From assembly GCF_002776525.5 (NCBI RefSeq), contig NC_045441.1, forward strand, positions 89,737,298 to 89,801,297: 64,000 nt of DNA, read 5' to 3'. The position numbers and the translations under genes are program-made. This DNA comes from Piliocolobus tephrosceles. Lineage: Eukaryota; Chordata; Mammalia; Primates; Cercopithecidae. Shown here in pieces: positions 1 through 12,028 of this stretch. The notes below the pieces were generated by a model. It worked only from the letters and a program-made list of their open reading frames with translations, was not told the origin of the DNA and did no database searches. Positions within the stretch are counted from its first letter, which is position 1, and each line of letters begins with the position of its first letter.

Positions 1-2139
1 GGTTCAATTTAAGCAATTATTTCAACCACCATTTTTAGACAATTAGTATTAAACGCATCAATTGAATTTGCTCTTTAAGAAAGAACTACATGAATTGCTT
101 GTGAAAAGTCAATTATTTTGTGAGGCATATGCTTGGATCCTCATTTATCTGAATAGAAATGTAGATTTTCACATCCAGCACTAAGGCTACTTCAGGTGAT
201 ATCTAGAGACTATTTTGGCCACTTGGTCCATTTAAACTGATATTAAGGCAAATACAGTATTTTTATGACATGACCACTTTCTTATCCATCTAGTCTTATA
301 GCTGCTAACACTTGGAAAATAAATGAAGTATATTTTATTCCCAGGGCAGACCTCTCAGCAGTACCTCTCCAGAACACTAAATTATAGCAATAAACTGAAG
401 ACAAAATAAATTGTCTCATCTGTGTCCATTTTGTAAGACATTTTTCTTCATAGCAAGTTTTGATTAATGCACTGACTCTTTTGAGGAGCCATATATATTG
501 AAGAAGATAAGATCTGAAAGTAAAGCAAGGCCCAAGTTTCTGCCCAGAAATGTCTCAATTTTTAAATAAGTTATGACTGATACTATAGCGTATGCTTTTG
601 CTTTTCAACTATTTCATAATAAATATATTCATATTTTAGATGTGGTACTTACTGAGGGACCACACTTGTGTTGCATCATATTAAGGTACTAGAATTATGG
701 AACCATCTCCTTAAATTATTTCAAGCACCTTTATTCATAAACCTGAATTTGTTTATTTTTAACACATAGATATTCGGGAATGCAATTTTCAAATGGCAAA
801 ATATTTAATTTGCACAGCTACATGTTACTTATTAAAAGGGTTGAAGTCAGCTCAATTATATCATAACTCAGTTAACTGTCGTAACTGTTGAGTCGTTGGC
901 ATTATACTGTGCTTATTGTACGGTAATTGTGACAGCATTGGGGGATTGTCATTTTAGCTTGTTCTTGCTAAATTGCTATGTATAAAATAGGACCTTAAGG
1001 TTGCAAACCTTTTATTCCCTATATGCTAGGTTAGTGATCTTTACTACAAGTATTATATCTTCAAATATCTGAACTTCTATATAATTCATCAGGAAGATAT
1101 TTTATTATTTTCATCAAATAGTACCCAAATTTTGTAATGAAAAGCATAGTGCTTACCTCACAAGCATTCACTCTACAGGCAGCCAGATAAAGATGCCCAT
1201 GGGTTTAGTTTTGGCCTCTGGAAAAATGAGAAGTACGACAAATTCCTGATACAGGACAGACAAAAAATTAACTGTTTTAAGGCTGTATTACAAACTTTTA
1301 TGAATCCTCCAGATTTATGAATATACAACACAAATAACATAAAGACTTGGAAATATTCTTAACCAAGGCCTCATACCCAGAAGAAAAGGAACAGATAGTT
1401 TCCTTTCTTCATGTATATTTTTTTCTTTATTTCCTTTTATGGGGTTTATAAACCTTATTCAAAGCATAAATCTGAGGAAATGTTAGAGCTGGCATTCTTC
1501 CGTGTAATTTGTGCAAAACTTTGATTTGCCCAGTTACAGCTTCTTAGATTTCTTGTTTTCTATCACTGGCAATGGCTTGCACACACACGCACAATTTGTA
1601 TCTCATTATAAGGCTTATTAGGTAAACTTGATCAATTAGAAACCAACACATCAAAATCAAAATTAGAAATGTACAGTTGACGAGCCTTAATGTAATAAGT
1701 TAATTGATTCTAAATCAAATTTCAGCAAGATTATAAATTACTATATCCAATGAGTTTTCCAGATAACTCATATACTTGAAAGTATAATTATTCAATTTTT
1801 GAATATCAAAGATTTATTGTCATTTAAAAATAGACTACAAGAATAACTACTCTCAACTTGTATGCCCAAAAACATGAAAATCTATTTTACTTAAGGAAAA
1901 CAAAAAATCTTTTGTGTTAGCTAATGTTGAATAGTTTTGCTAACTTAAAACTTTTTAACTTGCAAAACTAAACATTTTAAAGGTAAATTGTGATATGTAA
2001 GTGTCTTTCTTTATATAGGCTCCTAATTTCCTTGACCAAATGCAACTAAAGTTGTCTCAGACACAGTCTATGCCAATACCAACTTATATGTGAGTACGGG
2101 TATATTACATATATACACACATACACTCCATAGTTGTTT
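1..2139. other. Unassigned AT-rich sequence
   Basis: No repeat family, gene-like open frame or RNA gene is recognised. The stretch is AT-rich and has only short simple-sequence patches, such as an alternating TA/CA patch near 2100-2130. Confidence 0.5.
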
Positions 2140-3230
<1,091 letters not shown>

Positions 3231-3564
3231 CACAATTATTTCTTAAAATTAATCTTTTAAAAACATGTATAAGTATTATATTTTTTACAGTTAAACCTTT
3301 GATTCTTCTGGAATTTACAAATGATAACATACATCTTCCTGTAATTTTTTATTAAGATTTATTAAACTTCTTGGATCTATAGATTTAAAATTTCCTTCAA
3401 AATCAGAAAACTTTGGCAATTGTTTTTCCATTCTTTTTTTCTGTGTTCCGTCCCCTCCCTCTTTTCCTAGTACTCCAATTGTATGATGTTATAGTGCCTG
3501 ATATTTTGTCACAGGTCATAGATGTTCTTCATTATTTTTCAGTCTTTTTTGTCTCTGTGCTCTC

Positions 3565-4000
3565 AGGAGCTCAGCTGATCTGAAAGAAAGAGGTTGAGCT
3601 ACCAGGTGCTATAGTAGGCAATTAAACAAGCCAAAAATAAAATAAAAATAAGATTTTAATCACTAATGCAGTGGTACAAGCAAGGGCTCAAAACTGGAGA
3701 AAACACTGCCCGTCTTTCCTGCCTCCCACTTTCCCCCCAGGAACATAGAGTGTCTTCTGGGTCAGCATGTAGGTGAGGGTCATCTCACCATTGAGAGAGC
3801 CACAAACAGAAGCCTAGGGCAGTTCTTTGGACTCTAGGTGGCTTACGGGAAAGTGGGGGACAGGGCCAGGAGTAGAAAGTAAAGTTCTAGGTACTGATTT
3901 AGAGTGAAGGAAAAGCAACTTCAGGATTTCTCCTTTCTTCTCTGCTAGCTTCTTTCCCCAGTAAGAGGGAACTTCTAAATTCTACTTGAGTCTTTTGAAT
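3565..4000. other. Unclassified segment interrupting L1M
   Basis: About 435 bases, more GC-rich than the flanks, lying between two L1M blocks that should be closer together. No family recognised, no coding frame and no clear terminal repeats. It may be an old insertion or a badly diverged L1M part. Confidence 0.3.
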
Positions 4001-4143
4001 AATACCTTCCATTTCTCTCACCATATTTATGTTTTCTTCTACTTTTTTAAACTCAGAAAACACAGAATAGCTATATAATGTGTAATAGCTGTTTAAATAT
4101 CTGCCGGTCTATGTTTGACATTTCATCATCTCTGTCCTTTCAT

Positions 4144-4154
4144 GGTTGGTTTCT
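4144..4154. repeat. Left target-site duplication of APH1B retrocopy
   Basis: 'ggttggtttct' here is repeated exactly at 7963-7973. The two copies bracket the retrocopy, with poly(T) directly after this one, as expected for L1-driven insertion on the minus strand. Confidence 0.9.
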
Positions 4155-4186
4155 CTCTTTTTTTTTTTCTTTCTTGTGCCAATCTT

Positions 4187-4192
4187 TTTATT
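4187..4192 (-). promoter_or_regulatory. Fossil poly(A) signal of the retrocopied transcript
   Basis: AATAAA on the minus strand, 18 bases upstream of the A-tract. Spacing is normal for cleavage and polyadenylation of the parent mRNA, so it fixes the 3' end of the retrocopy. Confidence 0.8.
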
Positions 4193-6869
4193 GTTCACTG
4201 AAAAATGCAGGTCTGTAAAGAGTCAATTGCATTGTATATTGAATGCAAGGTCTAATATTACAAGTATATGTGACATAGTATAACATATAAAATATTACAT
4301 ATTTTACATAGTGACAGTACCCACCTCTTCTAAAGACTAAAATGTAATAAAGTAAAAAGCCTCCTATTAAATGAGAAACAAACATTGCAATCATAACAAA
4401 ATGCACTAAGCAAACTACTTTAAAATTGTTTTGTGTGACGTCTATCTTGTCTACCTGGAGTTAGGAATGGTGGAGCCCAGAAAAAACTTAGCTAACAAAA
4501 ACAGCCAACGCCCTTAAGGAACTCTTCCCAGGAAGCAGGCTACTGATGCCCGCGACAGGCTGCCACCGTGTCTGGTGGCCCAGCCAGGCTTCAGGGCTGC
4601 CCAAGGGCCCACACTGAGTGCTAATGCCTGTCTGGGGCTGGGTTGAGGTAAGTGAGAGGAGTACCTGGCAGGAAGAAGCTCCTGTCACAACTGCTTATTC
4701 TGCATCCACTCTGTGGATATGAACACCTACTGTTTTTGGTGTGAATCTGCCACTCTTTGCAAACATTGAAACGTGATTGAGAAGCAAATGTTAACACTGG
4801 GAACAAAAGCCATTTTCTATGCAGTCTGGGGATATCATCATTAATTCCTTTCAGCCATGTTTTCATTAAGATGTTCTAAAAGAGGCTCCTGCTATTATAC
4901 TGCCAGGCAGGCCAGGATAAAGGTAACAAAACTTCCTCAGTTATATAACTACTAATTAAAATGAATTAAAAATAAATATAGCTTACACTAGAGAGCAACA
5001 CAGTCTCTATTATTCACATGGTAATATATTCAATAACTGCAACAATATTCACAATTCTACAGGTCAACTTTATATCCACATTTCCCTCCAAGCAGAAACT
5101 CCTGAATGGAAGAGAGTATATAACATCAATACCTCTGGTTCATCTCACATATTATCACGGCTCAGAGAGCTCATTATAGATAATAAATGCAAAAAAAAAT
5201 TTAAAAAGCATTTCAATATATACACAGCAACAGAGGAGGAGTAGGCCCTCCCTCTGGACCTCCTTGGCATAAGACAAACCATGGGTATTTGCAAAAACAG
5301 TGTCTAAGCTGACTCTGGAAAGGCTGACATTTTAGGAGAAATTAGAATTACAAAGTTCCTTCATTCATAGGTAACAAAGGATTATTAAACAATTTCCTGA
5401 ACTAAGACCAACAGTCTCACCATCAAAGAAAATTTTCTCATCCTCTGAGTTTTTATAAATAAGATTTTACAATATCCAGCTTTTTTAGTTAATATGAAGC
5501 TATCAGCATATAGAAAACATCCTCAAAGCTCAAGATGAGTAAAGTTAATATTCTCAGATTTTCCACACTCTACAGATCAACAAATATTTTATCAGAATAT
5601 CCATTTAACAGAGTTTTAAGTCCATAATAACCAACTATGTATTTTTCTTATTCAAAGAACACCATGTTAAGAATAATTCCAGTTTGATGAGTATCTTATT
5701 CCCCTTGATGTTGCACAGTAAATGTCACTGTTCAGTCTATTTCCTTGACTCTTCCAGTCAAAGGAAAATCTTATATAAAGCTGGAAAACTGCAAACTCCA
5801 GCGGAAGCTCTGGTGTTAGTGCTGAAGTAAACTTTAGGGGAATAACCACAATCGCGTATCAGACTGTTTACAGCATTGCTGGAAGCCCTACTCTTCTTTT
5901 ATCTCTGTAATCTCTATTTTCTCTCTAAACATTCTAATATTTTAAGCATGGGGGTTCACTGATATTGAAAAAGGTCTAGTTCATGAGTAAGATTTTGGTC
6001 TCTGGAATGATGTGTGGCTAGCCAAAAATACTGGCCATGTGTGTTTTAGGCATGTTCGTTTTTCTTCCCACCACAATCTGTCAAACCTACCCATCTGTCC
6101 TGCCACTGTCACTCCCCTAGACCCTCAGCATTGCTGCTCCTCTCTTTTGAATGTTCTACTGCATATATGGTATTCACTGAGACATCACTTTAATGTACAG
6201 GTCATTTGCATTTCACGCTACCAGCTCCCCAAAAGACATCAACTGGGAACAATTTCTAACAGTAAAGGCACGACTTGCAGGCATTTTCCCTTTATAAAGG
6301 AAATCAAAGGGGCTGTCTGGAAGCTGAAAGAACACCTTGGGTATTCCGGTAAAGGGAATGCTGTATCTGCTACCAAAACCCAGAGCCATTGACTAGATCT
6401 AAAGATCATACGGATTGTGCAATAGCGTGAGATTTGGCAGTTTAAGATCTATTTCCAATTTTACATTAAACCATTTAGGTGAAAGTGTTAATATCACAGG
6501 AGCAAATGAAAGTGTCAACAACACCCTTTTGGCTCATTTTCTCGTGCTTCTGTTTATACTTCCACTAGCTCCAATGAAGCCTGTCCCAGGACACATCACT
6601 CAGCTCCCTGAGCAGCTGCTCAGAGATAAAACAATACACTTCACCTCATCTAGCCCAGCAACTGGCACTCAGGTGGTGAACGCTGCAGCCAAATGGCCTT
6701 AGGGCAGAGTCCGTGGAAGGCTTTAAACAGGCGAAGGACTTATAGACATTGCATAAAAATTCTTGATTTTAGAATACCTTCCCCAGGAAGTCGGAAACAA
6801 CCATTTTTGGTTAATAAAATGTAATCTATACTCAAAAACAATGTAATGCCTCAGAAAGCAAAACCTGGA

Positions 6870-6939
6870 ATGGAAGAACTTCAGAAAAATACGACTTAAT
6901 CAGTATGGAAGAACTTCAGAAAAATACGGCTTAATCAGT
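6870..6939. repeat. 35-bp tandem duplication
   Basis: Units 6870-6904 and 6905-6939 differ at one base (acgact versus acggct). The duplication lies in the 3'UTR portion of the APH1B retrocopy, either a recent local event or inherited from the parent. Confidence 0.95.
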
Positions 6940-7205
6940 GTCTTACTTTGGCTAAATTACCATAGTTGGTCTGTGTAATTTATGATTGCATTTAGAAGCC
7001 CAGCCTACCGTGCTCTAAGATGGGACCAATGAAGTACACGAAAACAGTTAACAGAGGCGACAGCCCTTTAGCCTTTAGTGACTTCAGAACTTACAAAGAT
7101 AAAAGTTAACCAGGATTTGACATTCCGACACTTACTTGCTCAGCACAACTTGGGTTAGGAGACAAACATGTCGTATTCTCAGGGAGCTCCTATTTGAATA
7201 CCAAA

Positions 7206-7370
7206 CCAGTGGTTCTCTGCCTGGCTGCACATCAGAATCACCTGGGAGGCTTTTAAAACTCACCGTGTGCCCAGGCCAATTAACTCTGGAAGGTGGAGCC
7301 CATAATCAGTAGGCGTTACATTGCCCCAGGTGATTCTCGTTCATCCAGGACACACACCACTGAGGCATCC
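7206..7370 (+). mobile_element. MER5A/B-like hAT-Charlie element
   Basis: It starts 'cagtggttctc', followed by a 'catcagaatcacctgg' block, and ends near 'caccactgagg', as in short non-autonomous hAT-Charlie elements. It sits in the 3'UTR part of the APH1B retrocopy, so it was probably carried in with the parent transcript. Confidence 0.75.
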
Positions 7371-7962
7371 CTTTTGGAGAGTGGTTGCGTGAAAGCCAAG
7401 TGAATGGAACTCGTATCTGGATAGTTTTGTTTTTTCTCAATTCCACCAGATAAAGGGATTTTTAGAAAAAGGCACAGTTGTGCTTCCTCTAAAGATGTAG
7501 TCTGCAGTTTGGGAAGTGCTGGTTCCCAGAGGTTATCTGGAGCGCTGGTTGTAAAGAAGAAAGTCCTCGTCTTGGCAGATTAGGCAGAGTTTCAGGCTTC
7601 GGCAGCTGCCTCCAGCAAAAAAGAATACCCAGATGCCCATGAGCACCAGAATTACAAATACCGACACCAGGTTTATTCCATAATGAGGACTTACGCAGGT
7701 GTGGGCTGACACCAGCAGATGGGTCAGGAGAACTAGAAGAAGGATGTACCACTTTTTCTTCTCACAGCTATCAAAAAATACAATGCCCCAGAACACGTGC
7801 AGCAAGATGATGACTCAGCGTGCAACGGCTGGGTGGCGATGGTGAAGACGTAGGGGGCGAGCGCAGGCCGGAAGGCAGTGAAGGCGCAGCCGAAGAACAC
7901 GGCCGCCATCATGGAGACCGCAGAAGCTGACCCGGGGGCCCCTAGGAGACGCCGGATGCTCC

Positions 7963-8530
7963 GGTTGGTTTCTATTACTAATTTCTCTCCTAATTATGAA
8001 ATGTATTTTCTTGCTTCTTTACCTACCTGGTAATTTTTTATTGGATGCCAGATATTGTTATTTTTACGTGGTTAATTGCTGGATTTTGTTGTATTTCTTA
8101 AGATATTTTGGGTTTTGTTTTGGTAGGCATTTGATTAAAATAGGTAAAAAGCTTTCGAGGCTTGCTTTAAATCTTTGGAGGGCAGGTCCAGAGCAGCCAT
8201 TATTCTAGGGTTAATTTGGCCCCACTCCTAACGCGATGCCCTGCTGAAGATTCTACCCAATGCCCATGTATTAGGAGGTCTTTCTACCATGGAGCACAAA
8301 CTGTGACTAGGTCTGTGTGGGCACATTAGTATTTAGCCAAATATTCAGAAAGACCTCTGCAAATATCCAGAGCTCTTTAGCAATAATTTCCCCTCAGTAC
8401 TGTACCCTGTAAAATCCAGCTCTATTAGCCTCCCTGAACTCTGATTTGTCTCCTTAATTCAGGGAGACTGCAACCACCTGTTTAAATTTTTTCTTCCCTG
8501 CACTGCAGGCTAGATACTGACGCTAAACAG
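7963..8530 (-). mobile_element. L1M (HAL1/L1ME-like) fragment, right part, antisense
   Basis: Begins with the right copy of the retrocopy's duplication and continues the L1M match broken at 4154, including a 'tacctggtaattttttattggatgccag' type block near 8022-8052. No coding frame remains. Confidence 0.55.
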
Positions 8531-8649
8531 AAAGCTGATGAAATTACAAGGCTCATTTTATTTCCCTTATTGTGGGAATCACATTCCTGTGTATTGCTTG
8601 TTGTCCAGGCAGTTAAACTATTTCATATATTTTGTCTGGTTTTCTAGTT

Positions 8650-9235
8650 ATTTGAAGTGTTTATTAGTTTCTATTGCTGTGCAACATGTTACCACAAAGT
8701 TAGTAGCTTGAAACAACACATACATGTATTATCTCACAGTTTCCATGGGTCAAGAGTCGAGGTATGGCATAATAGGGCTCTGTGGTCAAGGTCTCCCAAG
8801 CTTGAAGTCAAGGTGTTGGGCAGAACTGAGTTCTCTTCTGGAACTGGGTGTCTTCTTCCAAGCTCATGTTGTTGTTAATGGAATTCAATTCCTTGCAGCT
8901 GTAGGGCTGAGAGCCCTATTTTCTTCCATCTCTCATCCAAGGGCTGCTTTCAGCTCCTAGAAGTTACCTGCAGTTCCTTGCTATGAGTTCCTCTTGCAAC
9001 ATTACTTCTCCGGCAACTTTATAAAGTCAAGTTCAGCCATGACAATCTCCTTTTTGACTGACTCAGACTCAATTGACTTAGAACCTTAACTCTATCTGTA
9101 AAATCCCTTTATCTTTCCCATGTTCTATTCAGTTGAAGCAGATCCCAGGTCCAGTATGGACTCAAGGGGAGGAAAATAACATGATTTATTGGTAGTAAAC
9201 CTAGGGTGTGTCCATCACAAGACAACAGAGTAACT
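8650..9235 (-). mobile_element. Ancient LTR-like repeat (MLT1-like), reverse
   Basis: The 'tattgctgtgcaacatgttaccacaaagttagtagcttgaaacaac' type opening and the later 'ctcaaggggagg' block are typical of a common old repeat, here read in reverse. MLT1-type MaLR is the best guess; a DNA transposon is not excluded. Open frames at 8657-8960 fall inside it and are not genes. Confidence 0.4.
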
Positions 9236-9439
9236 CTGGTCTTTATTACTTCCTTTTAGTCAAAAGTAGAATCTTCCTTTCTAATTTTAATTGTTTCATC
9301 TTTTTTAAATTGTACCTGCAAGTACAGCCATAAAAATATTAAATAAATATTACACATTCTTCTCTTGTTGCCAATTGTAAGAAAAATGTTTCCAATATTT
9401 TAATCACTAAATATTTGCAATTATGTATTAAGAAATTGT

Positions 9440-10148
9440 AGATTTACAAGTTAGGAAGAATATAAATCATGTTGAATGTTAGGAAATGTCCTTGCATATT
9501 ATGAATTTTCTCATTTGGCCTATTAGTAAATTGAATTGTTAACATTGAACCACATTTGCATCTCAACAATTAACCTTGCTTGATTATGTTCCATATGATT
9601 TTTGTTTCTGGTATTTTAATTAGCATTGTTTTCATTAATAGACATAAGTGAAATTACCCTAATTTTTGTTTTATTCTATTTTTGTGATGTTTATATAATA
9701 TATATATATTTCATTAAAATAATCTGGAAGTTTTTCTTCTTTTTATGCTTTGAGATGGTTTAAACAGCCTAGGAATTTTTTTCCTTTAATATTTTATACA
9801 ATTCATCATGCCTGGCATTTTGAGGGAAATTGCAATTATTTGATTATGTTCTCAATTCCTTTTGTAATAACCAGTAGTTTGGTTAGACTTTCTAACTCTT
9901 CTGAAGTTAGTTTTAATATTTTGCTAGAAAATCATTCCATTTGCTTTCAAATATATTTTTACAGATTTTAGAAACCAAGCTTTTCTAGTTCAATTTCGAC
10001 TGAACTGTCTCCCATTTTCTATCTTATTTTGTGTATTTGTATTCCTTTATTTTTACATAGGTTTTCAAATAATTTCTTTTACTATTCATTCACAAAAAGA
10101 AACTTATTTTGGTTTGTTTAATAGTTGGTTTAATGACATAATTTTTCT
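9440..10148 (-). mobile_element. L1M ORF2-region fragment, antisense, left part
   Basis: Diverged antisense ORF2 sequence (blocks resembling 'aaccaccttgcatccc' and the RT region). It continues at 10705-11180 after a younger L1 insertion. Sequence 9236-9439 before it is unassigned. Confidence 0.5.
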
Positions 10149-10704
10149 TTATTATTATTTTTTATTATACTTTAAGTTCTAGGGTACATGTGCACAACGT
10201 ACAGGTTGGTTACATATGTATACATGTGCCATGTTGGTGTGCTGCACCCATTAGCTTGTCATTTACATTAGGTGTATATCCTAATGCTATCCCTCCTCCC
10301 TCTCCCCACCCCCAACAGGCCCTGGTGTGTAATGTTCCCCTTCCTGTGTCCAAGTGATCTCATTGTTCAGTTCCCACCTATGAGTGAGAACATGCGGTGT
10401 TTGGTTTTCTGTTCTGGGGATAGTTTGCTGAGAATGATGGTTTCCAGCTGCATCCACGTCCCTACAAAGGACGTGAACTCATCCTTTTTTATGGCTGCAT
10501 AGTATTCCATGGTGTATTGGTGCCACATTTTCTTAATCCAGTCTGTCAATGATGGACATTTGGGTTGATTCCAAGTCTTTGCTATTGTGAATAGTGCCAC
10601 AATAAATATATGTGTGCATGTGTCTTTATTAGCAGCATGATTTAAATCCTTTGGCTATATACCCAGTAATGGGATGGCTGGGTCAAATGGTATTTCTAGT
10701 TCTA
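10149..10704 (-). mobile_element. 5'-truncated L1PA 3' end nested in L1M
   Basis: About 555 bases of antisense L1 tail, from the T/A-rich tail through 'ctttaagttctagggtacatg' to the end of ORF2. The 77-codon frame at 10367-10600 is the ORF2 C-terminus ending SLIGGN. Imperfect duplications (taatgacataatttttc, 10131-10147; taatgatctaatttttc, 10705-10721) flank it. Confidence 0.9.
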
Positions 10705-11180
10705 TAATGATCTAATTTTTCATCTTTACTGATTCCATCCTTTTCTTACTTTAAGCAAAGTTCACTTTATTTTCTCTCTTGAGTGGAATATTTGCTTAAT
10801 TTATCTAGTATTTTTTCATTAGTTAAGTGACATTTAGCCTACATCTTTTCTTCTATGCTCTACTTTTACTGTATCACTATATCTCATATATATGTTTTAT
10901 ATATGCAGGGTTTTATTTTTTCTAAATTTGTGATTTTAGATGTTATTGCCTCTTTGACATAATGACTATTATGGAGATAGTTATTATTACTATTAATATT
11001 AATATTTTAATGTTAAAAGGGCAGAAATTTTGTTAGTTTTTATGGTTTCTTTTTTAAATTCCTAGTTTCATATCTAATGTGATAAAAGATGTTATCTTTA
11101 CAATTTATAGGTCTTCTAATAATATACTGATGTTCATATTATGCACAAATACAGGATCAATATATATAAATGTTCTATGA
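10705..11180 (-). mobile_element. L1M ORF2-region fragment, antisense, right part
   Basis: Continuation of the old L1M split by the younger L1 at 10149-10704. AT-rich, with no frame left. Confidence 0.45.
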
Positions 11181-11797
11181 GCTCTTGCAGACAGACATTT
11201 TTATGCATGCAAAGTTCTTTCACTCAAGTTTAGTTTTCGAAAACTACAAATATGTTCAATGTGATGCATAGAAGTTTGTAAATACAGATTTTTGATATAT
11301 GTAAGTTCAGGAACTACTATGGTCCACTATTCTTTGTTTAGACCTTGATGTAGCCTATATTATACACTCAAAAACAGTACAAGTTCACAATCCCTTATCC
11401 TCAACATTAATATTCAAAGGAGGTCTGAAAACTGAAACCGTTTTCTTTATTCATCCAACTGCAAACCTTGACCAGAAAAAAAGGGAGAAAGACTGTTTAG
11501 TTTTTATTTATATTACTTACTTTAAAGCTTAATGTTTCACTGAAGAAATGTTAACATACTTGATTATGGAATGTTGCTCCAGGCCCCTTTGAGGTATTAG
11601 GCAATACTAGGTATCATCAATATTCTATCTTTTCAAAATCCAAACTATATTATGTTCTAAAATACATCTGGCCCCCAGCATATTTGATAAGAGATTGTGT
11701 ACTGTTTTCACTTTTTTCCAGACATTTCTTCTTAGAAAAAATGCATATGATATTTTGACTTGTTATCTTTAATAGCAATAAGACTAAGTTATAATCT
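11181..11797. other. Unassigned; possible degenerate repeat
   Basis: A segment from about 11380 to 11700 contains 'cacaatcccttatcc' and a mirrored 'ataagagattgtg' near its other end, reminiscent of an old interspersed repeat with inverted ends. Not assigned. No coding frame. Confidence 0.3.
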
Positions 11798-12028
11798 TAT
11801 TTAGTCTATTAGTGTTTTTTTATTATACTTTCAGTTCTGGGGTACATGTGTAGAAAGTGCAGGTTTGTTACATATGTATACACATGCCATTGGTGGTTTA
11901 CTGCACCCATCAACCTGTCATCAACATTAGGTATTTCTCTCCTAGTGCTATCCCTTCCCTAGCCCGCCACCCCCAGGTAGGCCCCAGTGTGTGATGTTCC
12001 CCTCGCTGTGTCCATGTGTTCTCATTGT

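Larger units (their letters stand above)
3330..4154 (-). mobile_element. L1M (HAL1/L1ME-like) fragment, left part, antisense
   Basis: 3340-3560 and about 4005-4154 match the 5'/ORF1-side portion of old L1M elements in reverse: a 'tccaattgtatgatgtt...tcacaggtc...tttttcagtct' block and, later, a 'gacatttcatcatctctgtcctttc' block. The element continues after the retrocopy at 7963, so it was the target of that insertion. About 3565-4000 does not fit L1M and is listed separately. Subfamily is not certain. Confidence 0.55.
4155..7962 (-). pseudogene. APH1B processed pseudogene, internally deleted, with long 3'UTR
   Basis: APH1B is a multi-pass membrane subunit of gamma-secretase. Read on the minus strand, 5'UTR sequence is followed by a start at 7912-7910 and about 31 N-terminal codons (M-M-A-A-V-F-F-G-C-A-F...). 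The reading then jumps to the C-terminal part from 7814 (V-I-I-L-L-H-V-F-W...), which stays open to the stop at 7533 and ends ...FLLYNQRSR. About 130 codons of the roughly 257-residue family protein are missing and the junction shifts the frame, so no functional protein is possible. G-to-R, L-to-P and other changes are also seen. About 3.4 kb of 3'UTR follows, then AATAAA (plus-strand 4192-4187) and, 18 bases later, an A-tract (plus-strand T run 4158-4168). An 11-bp duplication flanks the copy. The C-terminus matches APH1B, not APH1A. Identity of the long 3'UTR with the parent is inferred from structure. Confidence 0.9.

Noticed and set aside
6012..6702. Open frames of 126 and 95 codons
   Set aside because: They lie antisense to the 3'UTR part of the APH1B retrocopy and resemble no protein.
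7489..7752. 87-codon minus-strand frame overlapping the APH1B piece
   Set aside because: A shadow in another frame; only 7533-7814 carries the APH1B residues.
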